Made by a program: the position numbers and the translations under genes. A stretch of DNA of 64,000 nt from Maribacter litoralis (GTDB taxonomy: Bacteria > Bacteroidota > Bacteroidia > Flavobacteriales > Flavobacteriaceae): the NCBI RefSeq assembly GCF_003075045.1, contig NZ_QCZD01000001.1, positions 1,519,710 to 1,583,709 on the forward strand, in the 5' to 3' direction. Below the pieces are notes generated by a model. It was not told the DNA's origin and made no database searches. It saw only the letters and a program-made list of their open reading frames with translations. Below, piece by piece: positions 24,657 to 33,961 of the stretch (the first letter of the stretch is position 1; each line of letters begins with the position of its first letter).

Positions 24657-25757
24657 ATGGAACAAAACACCATTCGTTTTCCAAGAACAGATTCTGCCAA
24701 GTTTTTTAAAACTTTAAATAGCAGAGTTAACGAATATTTTAAAACAAATAAACTTAAAAAAACAGGAAACTGGAAACTACACCTTAAAACGGTAATTATG
24801 TTCGCCCTATTTCTTGCTCCTTATTTTTTGATATTAACCTTGGGTCTACCAAATTGGGCCAATGTACTTTTAACCATAGTTATGGGTATTGGTATGGCGG
24901 GTGTTGGTATGAACGTTATGCATGACGGAAATCATGGCGCATACTCTAACAAAAAATGGGTAAACAAGTTAATGGGAAGCAGTATATACATTCTTGCCGG
25001 CAATGTTTATAACTGGCAAGTACAACACAATGTACTTCACCATACTTACACCAATATTCATGAACATGATGAGGATATGGAAGCTGGTAGAATATTACGT
25101 TTTTCTAAACATGCCGAATGGAAGAAACACCATAAATTTCAACATTTTTACTCTGTATTCCTTTACGGTCTACTAACATTTAACTGGGCAATTACTACAG
25201 ATTTTCAGCAAATGTACCGCTATATGAAGCGTAAACTATCTTATGGTAAACTACCGAGCGCCACTATGAACTGGAGTACGCTTATTATCACAAAAATACT
25301 GTACATCACTATTTGGATTGTATTACCGATGCTTATTTTGGATATTGCTTGGTGGAAAATACTCATAGGATTCTTTTTGATGCACTACGTCGCAGGGGTA
25401 ATACTTAGTGTTGTTTTCCAACTGGCTCATATTGTAGATGACGCGGACACGCCTTTGCCAGATGACTCAGGTACAATGAAAAACACTTGGGCTATTCATC
25501 AACTATTTACGACTGTGAATTTTGGCACTAAAAACAAAATAGTAAACTGGTTTACAGGGGGACTAAATCATCAAGTTGAACACCATATTTTCCCCAACAT
25601 CAGCCATGTACATTACACAAAAATTTCAAAAATTGTGAAACAGACGGCACAAGAATTTAATTTACCTTATCACGAGTATAAAACTACCAGAAAAGCTATA
25701 ATTTCGCACTTTAAACATTTAAAAGAGTTAGGCAAAGAGCCAACTTTACAATACTAG
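24657..25757 (+). CDS. Membrane fatty acid desaturase (acyl-lipid/acyl-CoA type)
   Basis: 366 residues. Di-iron membrane desaturase with all three histidine boxes: H89-DGNH93, H124-NVLHH129 and H305-QVEHH310. The QxxHH form of the third box is typical of front-end and linoleoyl-CoA-type desaturases, although no cytochrome b5 domain is fused. Membrane pairs lie at about 45-85 and 208-258. It would introduce a double bond into membrane acyl chains, for instance in response to cold; position and substrate cannot be read from sequence. The aminotransferase gene follows after 15 bases, so the two may be co-transcribed. Confidence 0.92.
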   Translation: MEQNTIRFPRTDSAKFFKTLNSRVNEYFKTNKLKKTGNWKLHLKTVIMFALFLAPYFLILTLGLPNWANVLLTIVMGIGMAGVGMNVMHDGNHGAYSNKKWVNKLMGSSIYILAGNVYNWQVQHNVLHHTYTNIHEHDEDMEAGRILRFSKHAEWKKHHKFQHFYSVFLYGLLTFNWAITTDFQQMYRYMKRKLSYGKLPSATMNWSTLIITKILYITIWIVLPMLILDIAWWKILIGFFLMHYVAGVILSVVFQLAHIVDDADTPLPDDSGTMKNTWAIHQLFTTVNFGTKNKIVNWFTGGLNHQVEHHIFPNISHVHYTKISKIVKQTAQEFNLPYHEYKTTRKAIISHFKHLKELGKEPTLQY

Positions 25758-25772
25758 AAATTAAGAGTACCC

Positions 25773-26963
25773 ATGAGCAATCAACTTTCGGACAGAATCA
25801 ACAGTGTTACACCGTCAGCTACTTTAGAAATGGCTGCAAAAGCCCGTGAATTAAGGGCTGAAGGTAAAGATATTATTGGTCTTAGCTTAGGCGAGCCAGA
25901 TTTCAACACACCAGATTACATTAAGGAAGCTGCTATTAAAGCGGTTAATGAAGACTATAACTCCTATACACCTGTTGATGGTTATGTAGACTTAAAAAAG
26001 GCTATCATCACCAAATTCAAGAGAGATAACAATTTAAGTTATGAGCCTGCCCAGATCGTTGTGTCTACAGGTGCAAAGCAAGCATTGTACAATGTAGCCC
26101 AAGTAATTTTGAACAAAGGTGACGAAGTGATCTTACCTTGCCCTTACTGGGTTAGTTACAGCGACATTGTAAAACTAGCAGATGGGGTGCCGGTAGAAGT
26201 ACCGACTAGCTTGGAAAATGATTTTAAGATGACTGCCGAGCAGTTAGAAGCAGCCATTACACCAAAAACAAGAATGTTATGGTATAGCTCACCATGTAAC
26301 CCAAGTGGATCTATTTACAGCAAGGAAGAATTACGCGCTCTTGCTGATGTCTTAAAAAATCATCCTAACATTATTGTGGTTAGTGATGAAATTTACGAGC
26401 ATATAAATTATGGTGTTACAGAACATGCTTCAATGGCAGAATTTGAAGATATGTACGACCGTACAGTTACCGTAAACGGAGTTGCAAAAGCATTTGCAAT
26501 GACAGGGTGGCGTATAGGCTACATTGGCGCACCGGCTTATATTGCACGTGCAACAAACAAATTACAAGGTCAAGTTACCAGTGGAGCCAATTGCATAGCT
26601 CAACGTGCGGTAATTACAGCTTTAGAAGAATCACCGGATCGTATTAAATACATGGTAGATGAATTTAAAGAAAGACGTAAGCTTATTTTAAGTCTATTAA
26701 ATGAAATCGACGGATTTAAATGTAATGAACCTGAAGGTGCATTTTATGTTTACCCAGATGTTACCGCTTACTTTGGAAAAACTTTGAACGGTAAAAAAAT
26801 CAACAATGCATCTGATTTCTCAATGTATATTTTAGAAGAAGCAAATGTAGCCACTGTAACAGGTGATGCCTTTGGAAACGGAAATTGCATTCGTATATCT
26901 TATGCAGCTTCAGTTAAAGAAATTAAAGAAGCAATTTCAAGAATTAAGGAAGCGCTGAAATAA
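25773..26963 (+). CDS. aspC: Aspartate aminotransferase (class I/II, PLP-dependent)
   Basis: 396 residues of the class I-gamma aspartate/prephenate aminotransferase type: N-terminal LSLGEPDFNTPDYI, NPSG-containing SSPCNPSGS, the PLP-binding VVSDEIYEH, and the Schiff-base lysine K239 in NGVAKAFAMTGWRIG. It exchanges amino groups between aspartate and 2-oxoglutarate; some members also act on prephenate, which cannot be excluded. It follows the desaturase gene by 15 bases and is ended by a strong terminator shared with convergent metK. The gene name is by family only. Confidence 0.93.
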   Translation: MSNQLSDRINSVTPSATLEMAAKARELRAEGKDIIGLSLGEPDFNTPDYIKEAAIKAVNEDYNSYTPVDGYVDLKKAIITKFKRDNNLSYEPAQIVVSTGAKQALYNVAQVILNKGDEVILPCPYWVSYSDIVKLADGVPVEVPTSLENDFKMTAEQLEAAITPKTRMLWYSSPCNPSGSIYSKEELRALADVLKNHPNIIVVSDEIYEHINYGVTEHASMAEFEDMYDRTVTVNGVAKAFAMTGWRIGYIGAPAYIARATNKLQGQVTSGANCIAQRAVITALEESPDRIKYMVDEFKERRKLILSLLNEIDGFKCNEPEGAFYVYPDVTAYFGKTLNGKKINNASDFSMYILEEANVATVTGDAFGNGNCIRISYAASVKEIKEAISRIKEALK

Positions 26964-26983
26964 ACCTCAGCACATAACTAAAT

Positions 26984-27017
26984 AAAAAAAGTCCCTTTAA
27001 ATAAAGGGACTTTTTTT
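26984..27017. terminator. Bidirectional terminator between aspC and metK
   Basis: AAAAAAAGTCCCTTTA-aa-TAAAGGGACTTTTTTT, a perfect inverted repeat. Essentially the same sequence recurs at 50604-50637 after egtD. Confidence 0.94.
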
Positions 27018-27061
27018 ATTTTAAAAACAGAAACAATGCTTTAACATTATTAGCAATACCA

Positions 27062-28318
27062 TTATAAATTAAAGGCCGACTTTATCTCTGCTACCTTATC
27101 TAACTTTTCCCAAGTAAATAATTCCACTTCTTTTTCGATACGGCCGTTGTACGGAGATTCAAAAACTTTGGTAATTGTTTTAGGCTGTTTACCCATATGG
27201 CCATATGCAGCGGTTTCCAAATAAATTGGGTTTCTTAACTTAAGCCTATCTTCTATTGCAAAAGGTCTCATATCGAAAAGCTCAGCCACTTTTCTGGCAA
27301 TTTCGCCATCACTCAACCCTACTTTAGAGGTACCGTAAGTATCTACATAAATAGAAGTTGGCTCTACTACACCAATCGCGTAACTTACTTGTACCAAAAT
27401 TTCATCTGCTACACCTGCAGCCACTAAATTTTTTGCCGCATGACGTGCCGCGTATGCAGCACTACGGTCTACCTTGCTTGGATCTTTACCACTAAAAGCA
27501 CCTCCACCGTGGGCCCCTTTACCTCCGTAAGTATCAACAATTATTTTTCGCCCCGTTAATCCGGTATCTCCATGAGGTCCTCCAATAACGAATTTTCCCG
27601 TTGGATTGATATGGTACTTGATTTGATCATCGAACAATTTTTGGGTCTCAGCAGGCAATTGTGCCTTTACCCTAGGGATTAGAATGGAAATAATGTCCGA
27701 CTTGATCTTTGCCAACATTTTATCATCATCTTCGTCAAAAGCATCATGCTGTGTAGAAACTACTATCGTATCTATACGCTGTGGCTCATTGGCATCTGAA
27801 TATTCTAAAGTCACCTGTGCTTTGGCGTCTGGCCTTAAATAAGAAATTTCTTTTCCTTCGCGACGCAGCTCTGCCAAAGTATGCAAAATTTTGTGCGATA
27901 TATCTAAAGCCAACGGCATGTAGTTCTCGGTCTCGCTGGTCGCATAACCGAACATCATACCTTGATCACCTGCACCTTGCTCTTCTTTGGCACCGCGGTC
28001 AACACCTTGATTAATATCTTGAGACTGCTCGTGAATCAACGAGATTACTCCACAAGAATCTCCACTGAACTGATATTCTCCTTTGGTATATCCTATTTTA
28101 TTGATGACTTCACGGGCAATGTTCTGTACGTCTAAATAGGTATCACTTTTTACTTCTCCCGCTAAAACAACCTGACCTGTAGTGACCAAGGTCTCACAAG
28201 CAACTTTACTTTCTGGGTCAAAGGCTAGAAAATGATCTAAAAGGGCATCACTGATCTGATCGGCAACTTTATCCGGATGTCCTTCACTAACAGATTCTGA
28301 TGTAAATAAATATGGCAT
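27062..28318 (-). CDS. metK: S-adenosylmethionine synthetase
   Basis: 418 residues. Makes SAM from methionine and ATP. Signatures: [20 protein letters not shown] (ATP binding), the hexapeptide [12 protein letters not shown] (methionine binding) and the P-loop-like [19 protein letters not shown]. The flexible catalytic loop and three-domain length are normal; there is a longer region around 185-225 than in E. coli (384 residues), typical of Bacteroidetes. Upstream is a promoter, a SAM-II-type riboswitch and a 20-codon reading frame ending ten bases before this ATG, so the enzyme is very probably repressed by its own product. Confidence 0.98.
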   Translation of the reverse strand: MPYLFTSESVSEGHPDKVADQISDALLDHFLAFDPESKVACETLVTTGQVVLAGEVKSDTYLDVQNIAREVINKIGYTKGEYQFSGDSCGVISLIHEQSQDINQGVDRGAKEEQGAGDQGMMFGYATSETENYMPLALDISHKILHTLAELRREGKEISYLRPDAKAQVTLEYSDANEPQRIDTIVVSTQHDAFDEDDDKMLAKIKSDIISILIPRVKAQLPAETQKLFDDQIKYHINPTGKFVIGGPHGDTGLTGRKIIVDTYGGKGAHGGGAFSGKDPSKVDRSAAYAARHAAKNLVAAGVADEILVQVSYAIGVVEPTSIYVDTYGTSKVGLSDGEIARKVAELFDMRPFAIEDRLKLRNPIYLETAAYGHMGKQPKTITKVFESPYNGRIEKEVELFTWEKLDKVAEIKSAFNL

Positions 28319-28328
28319 AACAAACTTT

Positions 28329-28391
28329 TTATTCTGTAGAAGGATTTGAATGAATGCCGAAAAGAAGTGTGATGCGATATGGTACCAACAT
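28329..28391 (-). CDS. Upstream reading frame (20 codons) between riboswitch and metK
   Basis: ATG at 28391-28389, TAA at 28331-28329; the peptide would be [20 protein letters not shown]. The start codon comes two bases after the last pairing base of the aptamer and the stop comes ten bases before the metK ATG, in a different frame from metK. This spacing suggests that the riboswitch controls initiation here and that metK is translated by coupling. The alternative is a chance frame in a 75-base leader. No homologue is known to me. Confidence 0.5.
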   Translation of the reverse strand: MLVPYRITLLFGIHSNPSTE

Positions 28392-28392
28392 C

Positions 28393-28468
28393 AACTGCTT
28401 TAGCATTTTTTTCGTTTTATACCTAAAGGTTAAAACAGAGGTTGCAATCAGTCAAATCCCTCCTCTTT
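28393..28468 (-). promoter_or_regulatory. SAM-II-type riboswitch with an additional hairpin, upstream of metK
   Basis: On the minus strand, stem P1 is AGAGG (28466-28462) with CCTCT (28441-28437). Between them lies GGATTTGACTGATTGCAA, which follows the SAM-II core GAUUUaaccguAUUGCAA closely. After P1 comes a 23-base hairpin (28436-28414, GTTTT/AAAAC and ACC/GGT arms) not present in the short class, then AAATGCTAAAGCAGT, matching the conserved 3' GCUAAA. ACTG (28452-28449) can pair with CAGT (28397-28394) to close the pseudoknot. Position directly behind a -7 box and upstream of SAM synthetase supports the call. Motif memory, not a covariance search. Confidence 0.85.
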
Positions 28469-28482
28469 ATTTAATATAACCC

Positions 28483-28509
28483 CAAAAATATGAAAAATGT
28501 TCTGTTCAA
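28483..28509 (-). promoter_or_regulatory. Promoter of the metK leader
   Basis: On the minus strand a -33 TTG (28509-28507), a 16-base spacer and the -7 box TATTTTTG (28490-28483). The predicted start is only a few bases before the riboswitch, so the aptamer would be at the very 5' end of the RNA. Confidence 0.65.
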
Positions 28510-28577
28510 TATCTTATAACCAGTTATTTATTAGCGTAAATAAAAGAATTTATAATTATCTATATGTATTTTCTAGA

Positions 28578-31259
28578 TTAAAGATCATATTTCACCGACA
28601 ATAACACGTATCTGGGTTGCACAAAATAGGCTTGGGTACTAAAATAGAGTTCGTTGGTACTATCTCTATTTAAGGTCGTCGTATTCAATAAATTCGTTCC
28701 CTTTATACCATATTCCCACCGGCTATCTTTCTTTTGGTAGGTTAAATTAGACTCCAAAAAACTATAGGTATTGGTTATGGTCTCTTCCTTATCAGTGTAA
28801 TTATAATAATCATAATCTACCGTAAAAATAAAATTCTTTAAAAAACTCGCATCAAAACGAGCGTAGGGTCGGCTAGTGTAAAATGTAGTTTCTAAACCTC
28901 CATTTTCATAATTGTTCACCGTATACCTATACCCCAATTCTAAATTAGGTGCATTTTTAAAATTCGTGGAAAGTGCCCCCGTGTAATTTTGCGTTAATGA
29001 ATTCGATGTGCTTTGCTCATCATCTACTAGGTTATTGGTCGTAGACCAGCTTAAATTACCTTGTACCGATGCCTTGATCTTACCGAAAGTACGCTCGTAT
29101 TTTCCGTTTGCCGTTAAAGACTCATCATCAAAATCAGAATTGATGGTACTACTCACCCTATTAATACCAACAATATTTACACCGCTTTTTAAGGCGTCTA
29201 TTCTTTTAGTGTATGCGACGTTGGCAAAAATATTGGTGAAGTTGAACATGTTAAAGCTGAAAAAATTCAAAGATACATTATGGTTCAAGGCACTTTCTAA
29301 ATCACGGTTTCCATTATAAAGCGAGTTATAATTATTAAGTACATAACCTTGTGCAAAATTGCTGACATCTGTAAAGGAACGTGTTACCTGATAGTTAAAG
29401 CGAAGGTTTTCAGATTTTTTAAGCTGTGCATTTATATAGACATCTGGCAACAACGATGTTAAATTATCTTCAACTACCGAACCCAATTGCTCATTCTTAA
29501 CATTGAACTGATGTAAGGTTACCCCAGGATTAAATGTAAAAATTCCAGATATAACTTTATAATGCAGCCCTGCATAAACATCTGAAACATGAAAGGCAAC
29601 GTCGTTACCAAATTCATCTCCACTCATATTTAAAACATCTTCATTATCTAAAATCTGAAATATATTAGAATTGAAGTTTTGGTTGCTCTGTGTTGTACCC
29701 AAAGTCAAGTTTATATTACTTTTATCACCAAGTACCCTGTAATAATCGACTTTTGCATCTACCTTATTGGTCACTACTTTCTTTGCCTGGTTAATATTGT
29801 ACAAATCTTGACCCTCATCTACCGGAAAAATATCGATAAAGGCAAACTCATTTCTTATCGCTTCGTAAAATGGATCTTCATCTTGATATAAGTATTGTGC
29901 CTCAACCGCAAAAATATTCTTATCATTTAACGTATAATATATGTTCAGGTTTTGATTTACGGATAATGGTTTCTGTTTTTTAACCTCTGCGATCTCATCT
30001 GTAATAGAAGAAATAGAAAGTACGTTCACTTCTTCATTATCGTCAGATTGCTTTAAAAGGGCATCATAATCTAATTGAAAATTATCGTTAGGTTGGTATT
30101 TGGCACTTAATTTAGCGAGACCTAAATGTATTGTTTGGTCTGTATTCGAGGTAGTACTTTCTACATCGTTACTGGCAATGTAAGATGTTATGCCTTCAGA
30201 TTTTAAAATTGTTCCGGTATATGAATAAATACCAAAGCCACTTAGATCCAGCCCTTCCATAGGGGCATAACTAAAATTAGCCGCGGCAAACTTGGTGTCG
30301 ATATCGTTTGCCCTATTATTCTGCGAAGAGGATAGCCCTAAACCATCTGCTACCGTAGAAATAGAACTGCCTCCCCTAGAATTTAAGTTTCTAAAACCAC
30401 CTGTGAAATTTCTGTAATCATTACGGGTAAAGGGCACTTCACCTATGTTATTTAGGTCGGTAATGATATTTATGCTGTACTTAGGACTGTAATAAAATAG
30501 TTTTGGGTGTGCCAAATATCTATCATCAGGTCCATAACCTGCCGTTAACTCTCCAAACCAAAAATTCTTTTTTCCTTCTTTCAGCTTAATATTCAAAGCC
30601 ACATTATCTTCATCATTGGTAAGTCCTTTCATTTGCGACACCTCATTGAAATTTCGTAACACCTCCACTTTACTTAATGCATTTGCCGGTATATTCTCTA
30701 CCGCCAGCTTACTATCGCCGTCGAAAAAATCTTTTCCCTCGACCATAACCTTGGTAACCGTTTTACCTTCGACCTCTATTTGTCCGTCATCGTTAATTTC
30801 AATTCCAGGAAGATTTTCCAACACATCTTTTAACTTTTTTTCGGTACCCGACACAAAGGCATCGGTATCGTACACTATAGTATCCCCCTTTACAGAAACC
30901 GGCATTTCGTACGTAACATCCACCTCATCTAATTGTGCCGCCTGCTCATACATTAAAATATCTTTTACCGCATTATTATCACCCGCCGTAAAAGTAAAAG
31001 ACTCTGGCTTAAAGCCCAGATAGCTAACTTTTACCGTGTATTGCTCACCTGTTTTCAACTTCAATTTAAATAACCCGGCATGGTTCGTAATCCCGTAAGA
31101 TTCCAAACCTTGTGTAGCAGTGTTAATGGCAATTACGTTAGCCATGTCTACACCGACCCCTAAACTGTCCTTCACTGTACCAGATAATGTAATTTCCTGT
31201 GCAAAGACAACTGTTGTAGTTACCACACACAATAATGTTAAAAGCACTTTATTTCTCAT
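28578..31259 (-). CDS. Outer-membrane beta-barrel protein with carboxypeptidase-like N-terminal domain (TonB-receptor-like)
   Basis: 893 residues. Signal peptide at 1-20; a carboxypeptidase-regulatory-like beta-sandwich (about 23-108: LSGTVKDSLGVGVDMANV to YLGFKPESF); a plug-like domain (about 130-225: KKLKDVLENLPGIEINDDG, KVMVEGKDFFDG, NALSKVEVLRNFNEV); then a barrel of about 650 residues ending in the aromatic-terminated RYVLLSVKYDL. It belongs to the Bacteroidetes OMP_b-brl_3 group, whose ligands are mostly unknown. A GLPGLI-family gene lies 38 bases upstream on the same strand, a pairing often seen in this phylum. Confidence 0.9.
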   Translation of the reverse strand: MRNKVLLTLLCVVTTTVVFAQEITLSGTVKDSLGVGVDMANVIAINTATQGLESYGITNHAGLFKLKLKTGEQYTVKVSYLGFKPESFTFTAGDNNAVKDILMYEQAAQLDEVDVTYEMPVSVKGDTIVYDTDAFVSGTEKKLKDVLENLPGIEINDDGQIEVEGKTVTKVMVEGKDFFDGDSKLAVENIPANALSKVEVLRNFNEVSQMKGLTNDEDNVALNIKLKEGKKNFWFGELTAGYGPDDRYLAHPKLFYYSPKYSINIITDLNNIGEVPFTRNDYRNFTGGFRNLNSRGGSSISTVADGLGLSSSQNNRANDIDTKFAAANFSYAPMEGLDLSGFGIYSYTGTILKSEGITSYIASNDVESTTSNTDQTIHLGLAKLSAKYQPNDNFQLDYDALLKQSDDNEEVNVLSISSITDEIAEVKKQKPLSVNQNLNIYYTLNDKNIFAVEAQYLYQDEDPFYEAIRNEFAFIDIFPVDEGQDLYNINQAKKVVTNKVDAKVDYYRVLGDKSNINLTLGTTQSNQNFNSNIFQILDNEDVLNMSGDEFGNDVAFHVSDVYAGLHYKVISGIFTFNPGVTLHQFNVKNEQLGSVVEDNLTSLLPDVYINAQLKKSENLRFNYQVTRSFTDVSNFAQGYVLNNYNSLYNGNRDLESALNHNVSLNFFSFNMFNFTNIFANVAYTKRIDALKSGVNIVGINRVSSTINSDFDDESLTANGKYERTFGKIKASVQGNLSWSTTNNLVDDEQSTSNSLTQNYTGALSTNFKNAPNLELGYRYTVNNYENGGLETTFYTSRPYARFDASFLKNFIFTVDYDYYNYTDKEETITNTYSFLESNLTYQKKDSRWEYGIKGTNLLNTTTLNRDSTNELYFSTQAYFVQPRYVLLSVKYDL

Positions 31260-31297
31260 GTAATAGCTGTAAATAGTTATGTATTAAAAGCACTTTT

Positions 31298-32152
31298 TTA
31301 ATTTGGTCTACCGCCTCCACGGCCACCTCTATTCCTAAAATTCTCTCTCATTTCTTTCATCTTCTCTTGAGAGATTTCATCATACTCCGCCTGTGTTACC
31401 TTCTTGCCTTTACTTGGTGCTTTTATTTCCATTTTCTCGGAAGGATTCATCGTTATTTCAGAACACACAATCGTGGTAACATCATCGTTTACCGCCAATA
31501 TTAAACCCGGCAAACCCCAATACAGACCAGGACCTTGATTTATAGGGATCTCAGGCGTGTACCATGCCACAATCCCTACCTCTTTAACAGTGAATTCTTC
31601 TGCTTTTTCCTCTTCTTTATTTTCTTCCCCTCTACCAGGTCTTCTGAAAACAGCACTCATGTTCGGTCTCTTAATAGTCTTTGTTGCCGTCGCCTTAAAT
31701 GCAGTATAATTTCCTATTTGTTTAGACTCGCTACCCATTTTCCATTCTAAGGTTTCCAACGCATCATCGATCAAGAAAATTTTTCCTAAAAGCTCGGTTT
31801 TTACCAAATATCTCTGGTCTTTTATATTTTTATACAAATCGCCATCTGTACCCGTCATAGTTCCAAATCTTGGACCACGGCCACCACCTCTTTCACCCGG
31901 CTGTTCTAACTTTTCTTCCTCTTTATATAAAGATGCAGTTTGATTGAAATTAAGAACGAACGTCTTTTCGTTTGCTTTTTTAATACGTTCCATCATTTCC
32001 TTTTTTCGATCTTCGGGAATATTTCTATTGCCAAAATCGAAATTGACCTGAGTTTTACTCTGGTATGTTGCCTTACCTTGAAAATCTTGTGCTTGCAGAT
32101 TAGCGACCGTGCAAACGACTATAAAACTTAAAAACCACTTATATATCTTCAT
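31298..32152 (-). CDS. GLPGLI family secreted protein
   Basis: 284 residues with a signal peptide (MKIYKWFLSFIVVCTVANLQA). The diagnostic motif is in LYWGLPGLILAVND at about residues 207-220. Two low-complexity stretches stand out: Gly/Arg-rich ERGGGRGPRFG near 105 and FRNRGGRGGGRPN at the end, plus an acidic EENKEEEKAEE. The family is restricted to Bacteroidetes and is usually encoded next to an outer-membrane barrel protein, as here. It probably acts in the periplasm with that receptor; no biochemical function is established. Confidence 0.9.
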   Translation of the reverse strand: MKIYKWFLSFIVVCTVANLQAQDFQGKATYQSKTQVNFDFGNRNIPEDRKKEMMERIKKANEKTFVLNFNQTASLYKEEEKLEQPGERGGGRGPRFGTMTGTDGDLYKNIKDQRYLVKTELLGKIFLIDDALETLEWKMGSESKQIGNYTAFKATATKTIKRPNMSAVFRRPGRGEENKEEEKAEEFTVKEVGIVAWYTPEIPINQGPGLYWGLPGLILAVNDDVTTIVCSEITMNPSEKMEIKAPSKGKKVTQAEYDEISQEKMKEMRENFRNRGGRGGGRPN

Positions 32153-32345
32153 GTGTACGTATTAGAATGTTTGTATGACATCATTATTCGCTTTTGGTTT
32201 AATTGAAAAATGTTAATAAATACATTGCTTGTATTTTTTTTATGCCATACAACAAATATGTTTTTACTTCCTGTTGTTATCTCGTATCTTGTACCATCGA
32301 ATTCTTCTTGGAAACAAGAACACAACCATTAATCAATTTAATTCT

Positions 32346-32960
32346 ATGCACATAGCAGTTGCCGGAAATATCGGTGCAGGAAAAACGACCCTAACCAGAT
32401 TACTTGCAAAACATTATAATTGGGAAGCGCATTTTGAAGATGTAGTGGAGAACCCATATTTAGATGACTTTTACAATCAGATGGAACGCTGGAGTTTTAA
32501 TCTTCAGATATACTTTTTAAATAGCAGGTACCGCCAAATTCTTCAGATAAAAGAAAGCGGGAAAGAAATTATACAGGATAGAACTATTTATGAAGATGCT
32601 CATATATTCGCTCCCAACCTACACGCCATGGGTCTTATGACGAATAGGGATTTTCAAAACTACACTAGTTTATTTGATTTGATGGAGAGCTTGGTCGACC
32701 CGCCAGACCTACTTATTTACTTACGTAGCTCTATACCTAACTTAGTGAAGCAAATTCATAAAAGAGGTAGGGAATATGAAAACACAATTTCAATAGATTA
32801 TTTAAGCAGATTGAACGAACGTTATGAAGCTTGGATACATGGTTACAATAAAGGCAACTTGTTGATTATTGATGTTGACGATTTAGATTTTGTGGACAAC
32901 CCCGAAGATCTTGGTACTATTCTCAATAAAATTGACGCCCAAATTAACGGTTTATTTTAG
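32346..32960 (+). CDS. Deoxynucleoside kinase
   Basis: 204 residues from the ATG at 32346. The longer frame adds 39 residues before the P-loop and is rejected, because the family begins within a few residues of that loop. P-loop GNIGAGKTT at 7-15; the substrate/Mg motif QDRTIYEDAHIFA near 85; LID-region arginines in HKRGREYE. It phosphorylates deoxyribonucleosides for salvage; the base preferred (dA/dG/dC) cannot be assigned. Its upstream region is shared with the divergent GLPGLI gene; pabB follows 26 bases later. Confidence 0.92.
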   Translation: MHIAVAGNIGAGKTTLTRLLAKHYNWEAHFEDVVENPYLDDFYNQMERWSFNLQIYFLNSRYRQILQIKESGKEIIQDRTIYEDAHIFAPNLHAMGLMTNRDFQNYTSLFDLMESLVDPPDLLIYLRSSIPNLVKQIHKRGREYENTISIDYLSRLNERYEAWIHGYNKGNLLIIDVDDLDFVDNPEDLGTILNKIDAQINGLF

Positions 32961-32986
32961 GTTCACTTTCGCAAAGCCCGAAACCA

Positions 32987-33961
32987 TTGGAAGATTTTGA
33001 AAATAAAGTTACACGCTTTCTTCAAGATGGAGTTCCCTTTTTGTTTATTATTGATTTTGATGCCACAACAAAACAGGTTTTTACATTTGATGAAGCCGCA
33101 AGAGAAAATATCTTTTTCAATATAAAGGGTAATGGCAATGATAAAGAACTACCTTCGGCATCATTTAATAACTCAGATTTTGACCTGAGACCAACGTTGG
33201 TTTCCAAAGAAATTTACAAGCAAGCGTTTTCAGCGGTAAAGCATGAACTAAACACAGGTAATAGTTTTTTGTTAAACCTTACATTTCCTACGGCACTAGA
33301 CACAACCGTGAAATTAAATGAGATTTACAAAAAAGCATATGCCCCATACAAGCTTTTATATAAAGATAAATTTGTTATTTTTTCACCGGAATGCTACCTT
33401 AAGATAAAGGACGGAAACATTTTTTCTTACCCAATGAAGGGTACGATCAATAGTAATGTACCCAATGCGGAGGAGTTATTACTTTCCAATAAAAAAGAAT
33501 TGTATGAACATAATACCATTGTAGACCTTATTCGAAATGATCTTTCTATGATTGCAAAAAAGGTTAGAGTAAATAAATTTAGATACGTAGATAAAATTAA
33601 AAAAGGAGATCAAGAACTACTACAGACCAGTACTGAAATACAAGGAGAACTTCCAGAAAACTGGAAGAACGAATTTGCCTCATTACTATTAAAAACATTA
33701 CCCGCAGGATCCATAAGCGGAGCTCCTAAAAAGAAAACTTTGGAAATTATTTCAAAGGCAGAGATTGCACCACGTGGTTTTTACACAGGTATTTTTGGTG
33801 TTTTTGATGGACAACAAATAGACAGTGCAGTTAGCATTCGGTTTATTGAAAAAATTAACGATACGCTTTTTTACAAAAGTGGTGGTGGCATTACCCACCT
33901 CAGCGAGATGGAAGAGGAATATCAAGAACTTTTAGAAAAAATATATGTACCCATTATTTGA
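32987..33961 (+). CDS. pabB: Aminodeoxychorismate synthase component I
   Basis: 324 residues. Chorismate-binding enzyme of folate synthesis, making 4-amino-4-deoxychorismate. PMKGT (about residue 148) has the lysine that marks PabB rather than the alanine of anthranilate synthase; GSISGAPKKKTLEII, GFYTGIFGVFDG and the C-terminal GGGITHLSEMEEEYQELLEKI are intact. No ATG occurs in the first part of the frame; TTG 32987 is the best start, the in-frame stop upstream being at 32945. The product is short, lacking the N-terminal subdomain of E. coli PabB (453 residues), as usual in Bacteroidetes. It overlaps pabC by 17 bases. Confidence 0.92.
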   Translation: MEDFENKVTRFLQDGVPFLFIIDFDATTKQVFTFDEAARENIFFNIKGNGNDKELPSASFNNSDFDLRPTLVSKEIYKQAFSAVKHELNTGNSFLLNLTFPTALDTTVKLNEIYKKAYAPYKLLYKDKFVIFSPECYLKIKDGNIFSYPMKGTINSNVPNAEELLLSNKKELYEHNTIVDLIRNDLSMIAKKVRVNKFRYVDKIKKGDQELLQTSTEIQGELPENWKNEFASLLLKTLPAGSISGAPKKKTLEIISKAEIAPRGFYTGIFGVFDGQQIDSAVSIRFIEKINDTLFYKSGGGITHLSEMEEEYQELLEKIYVPII

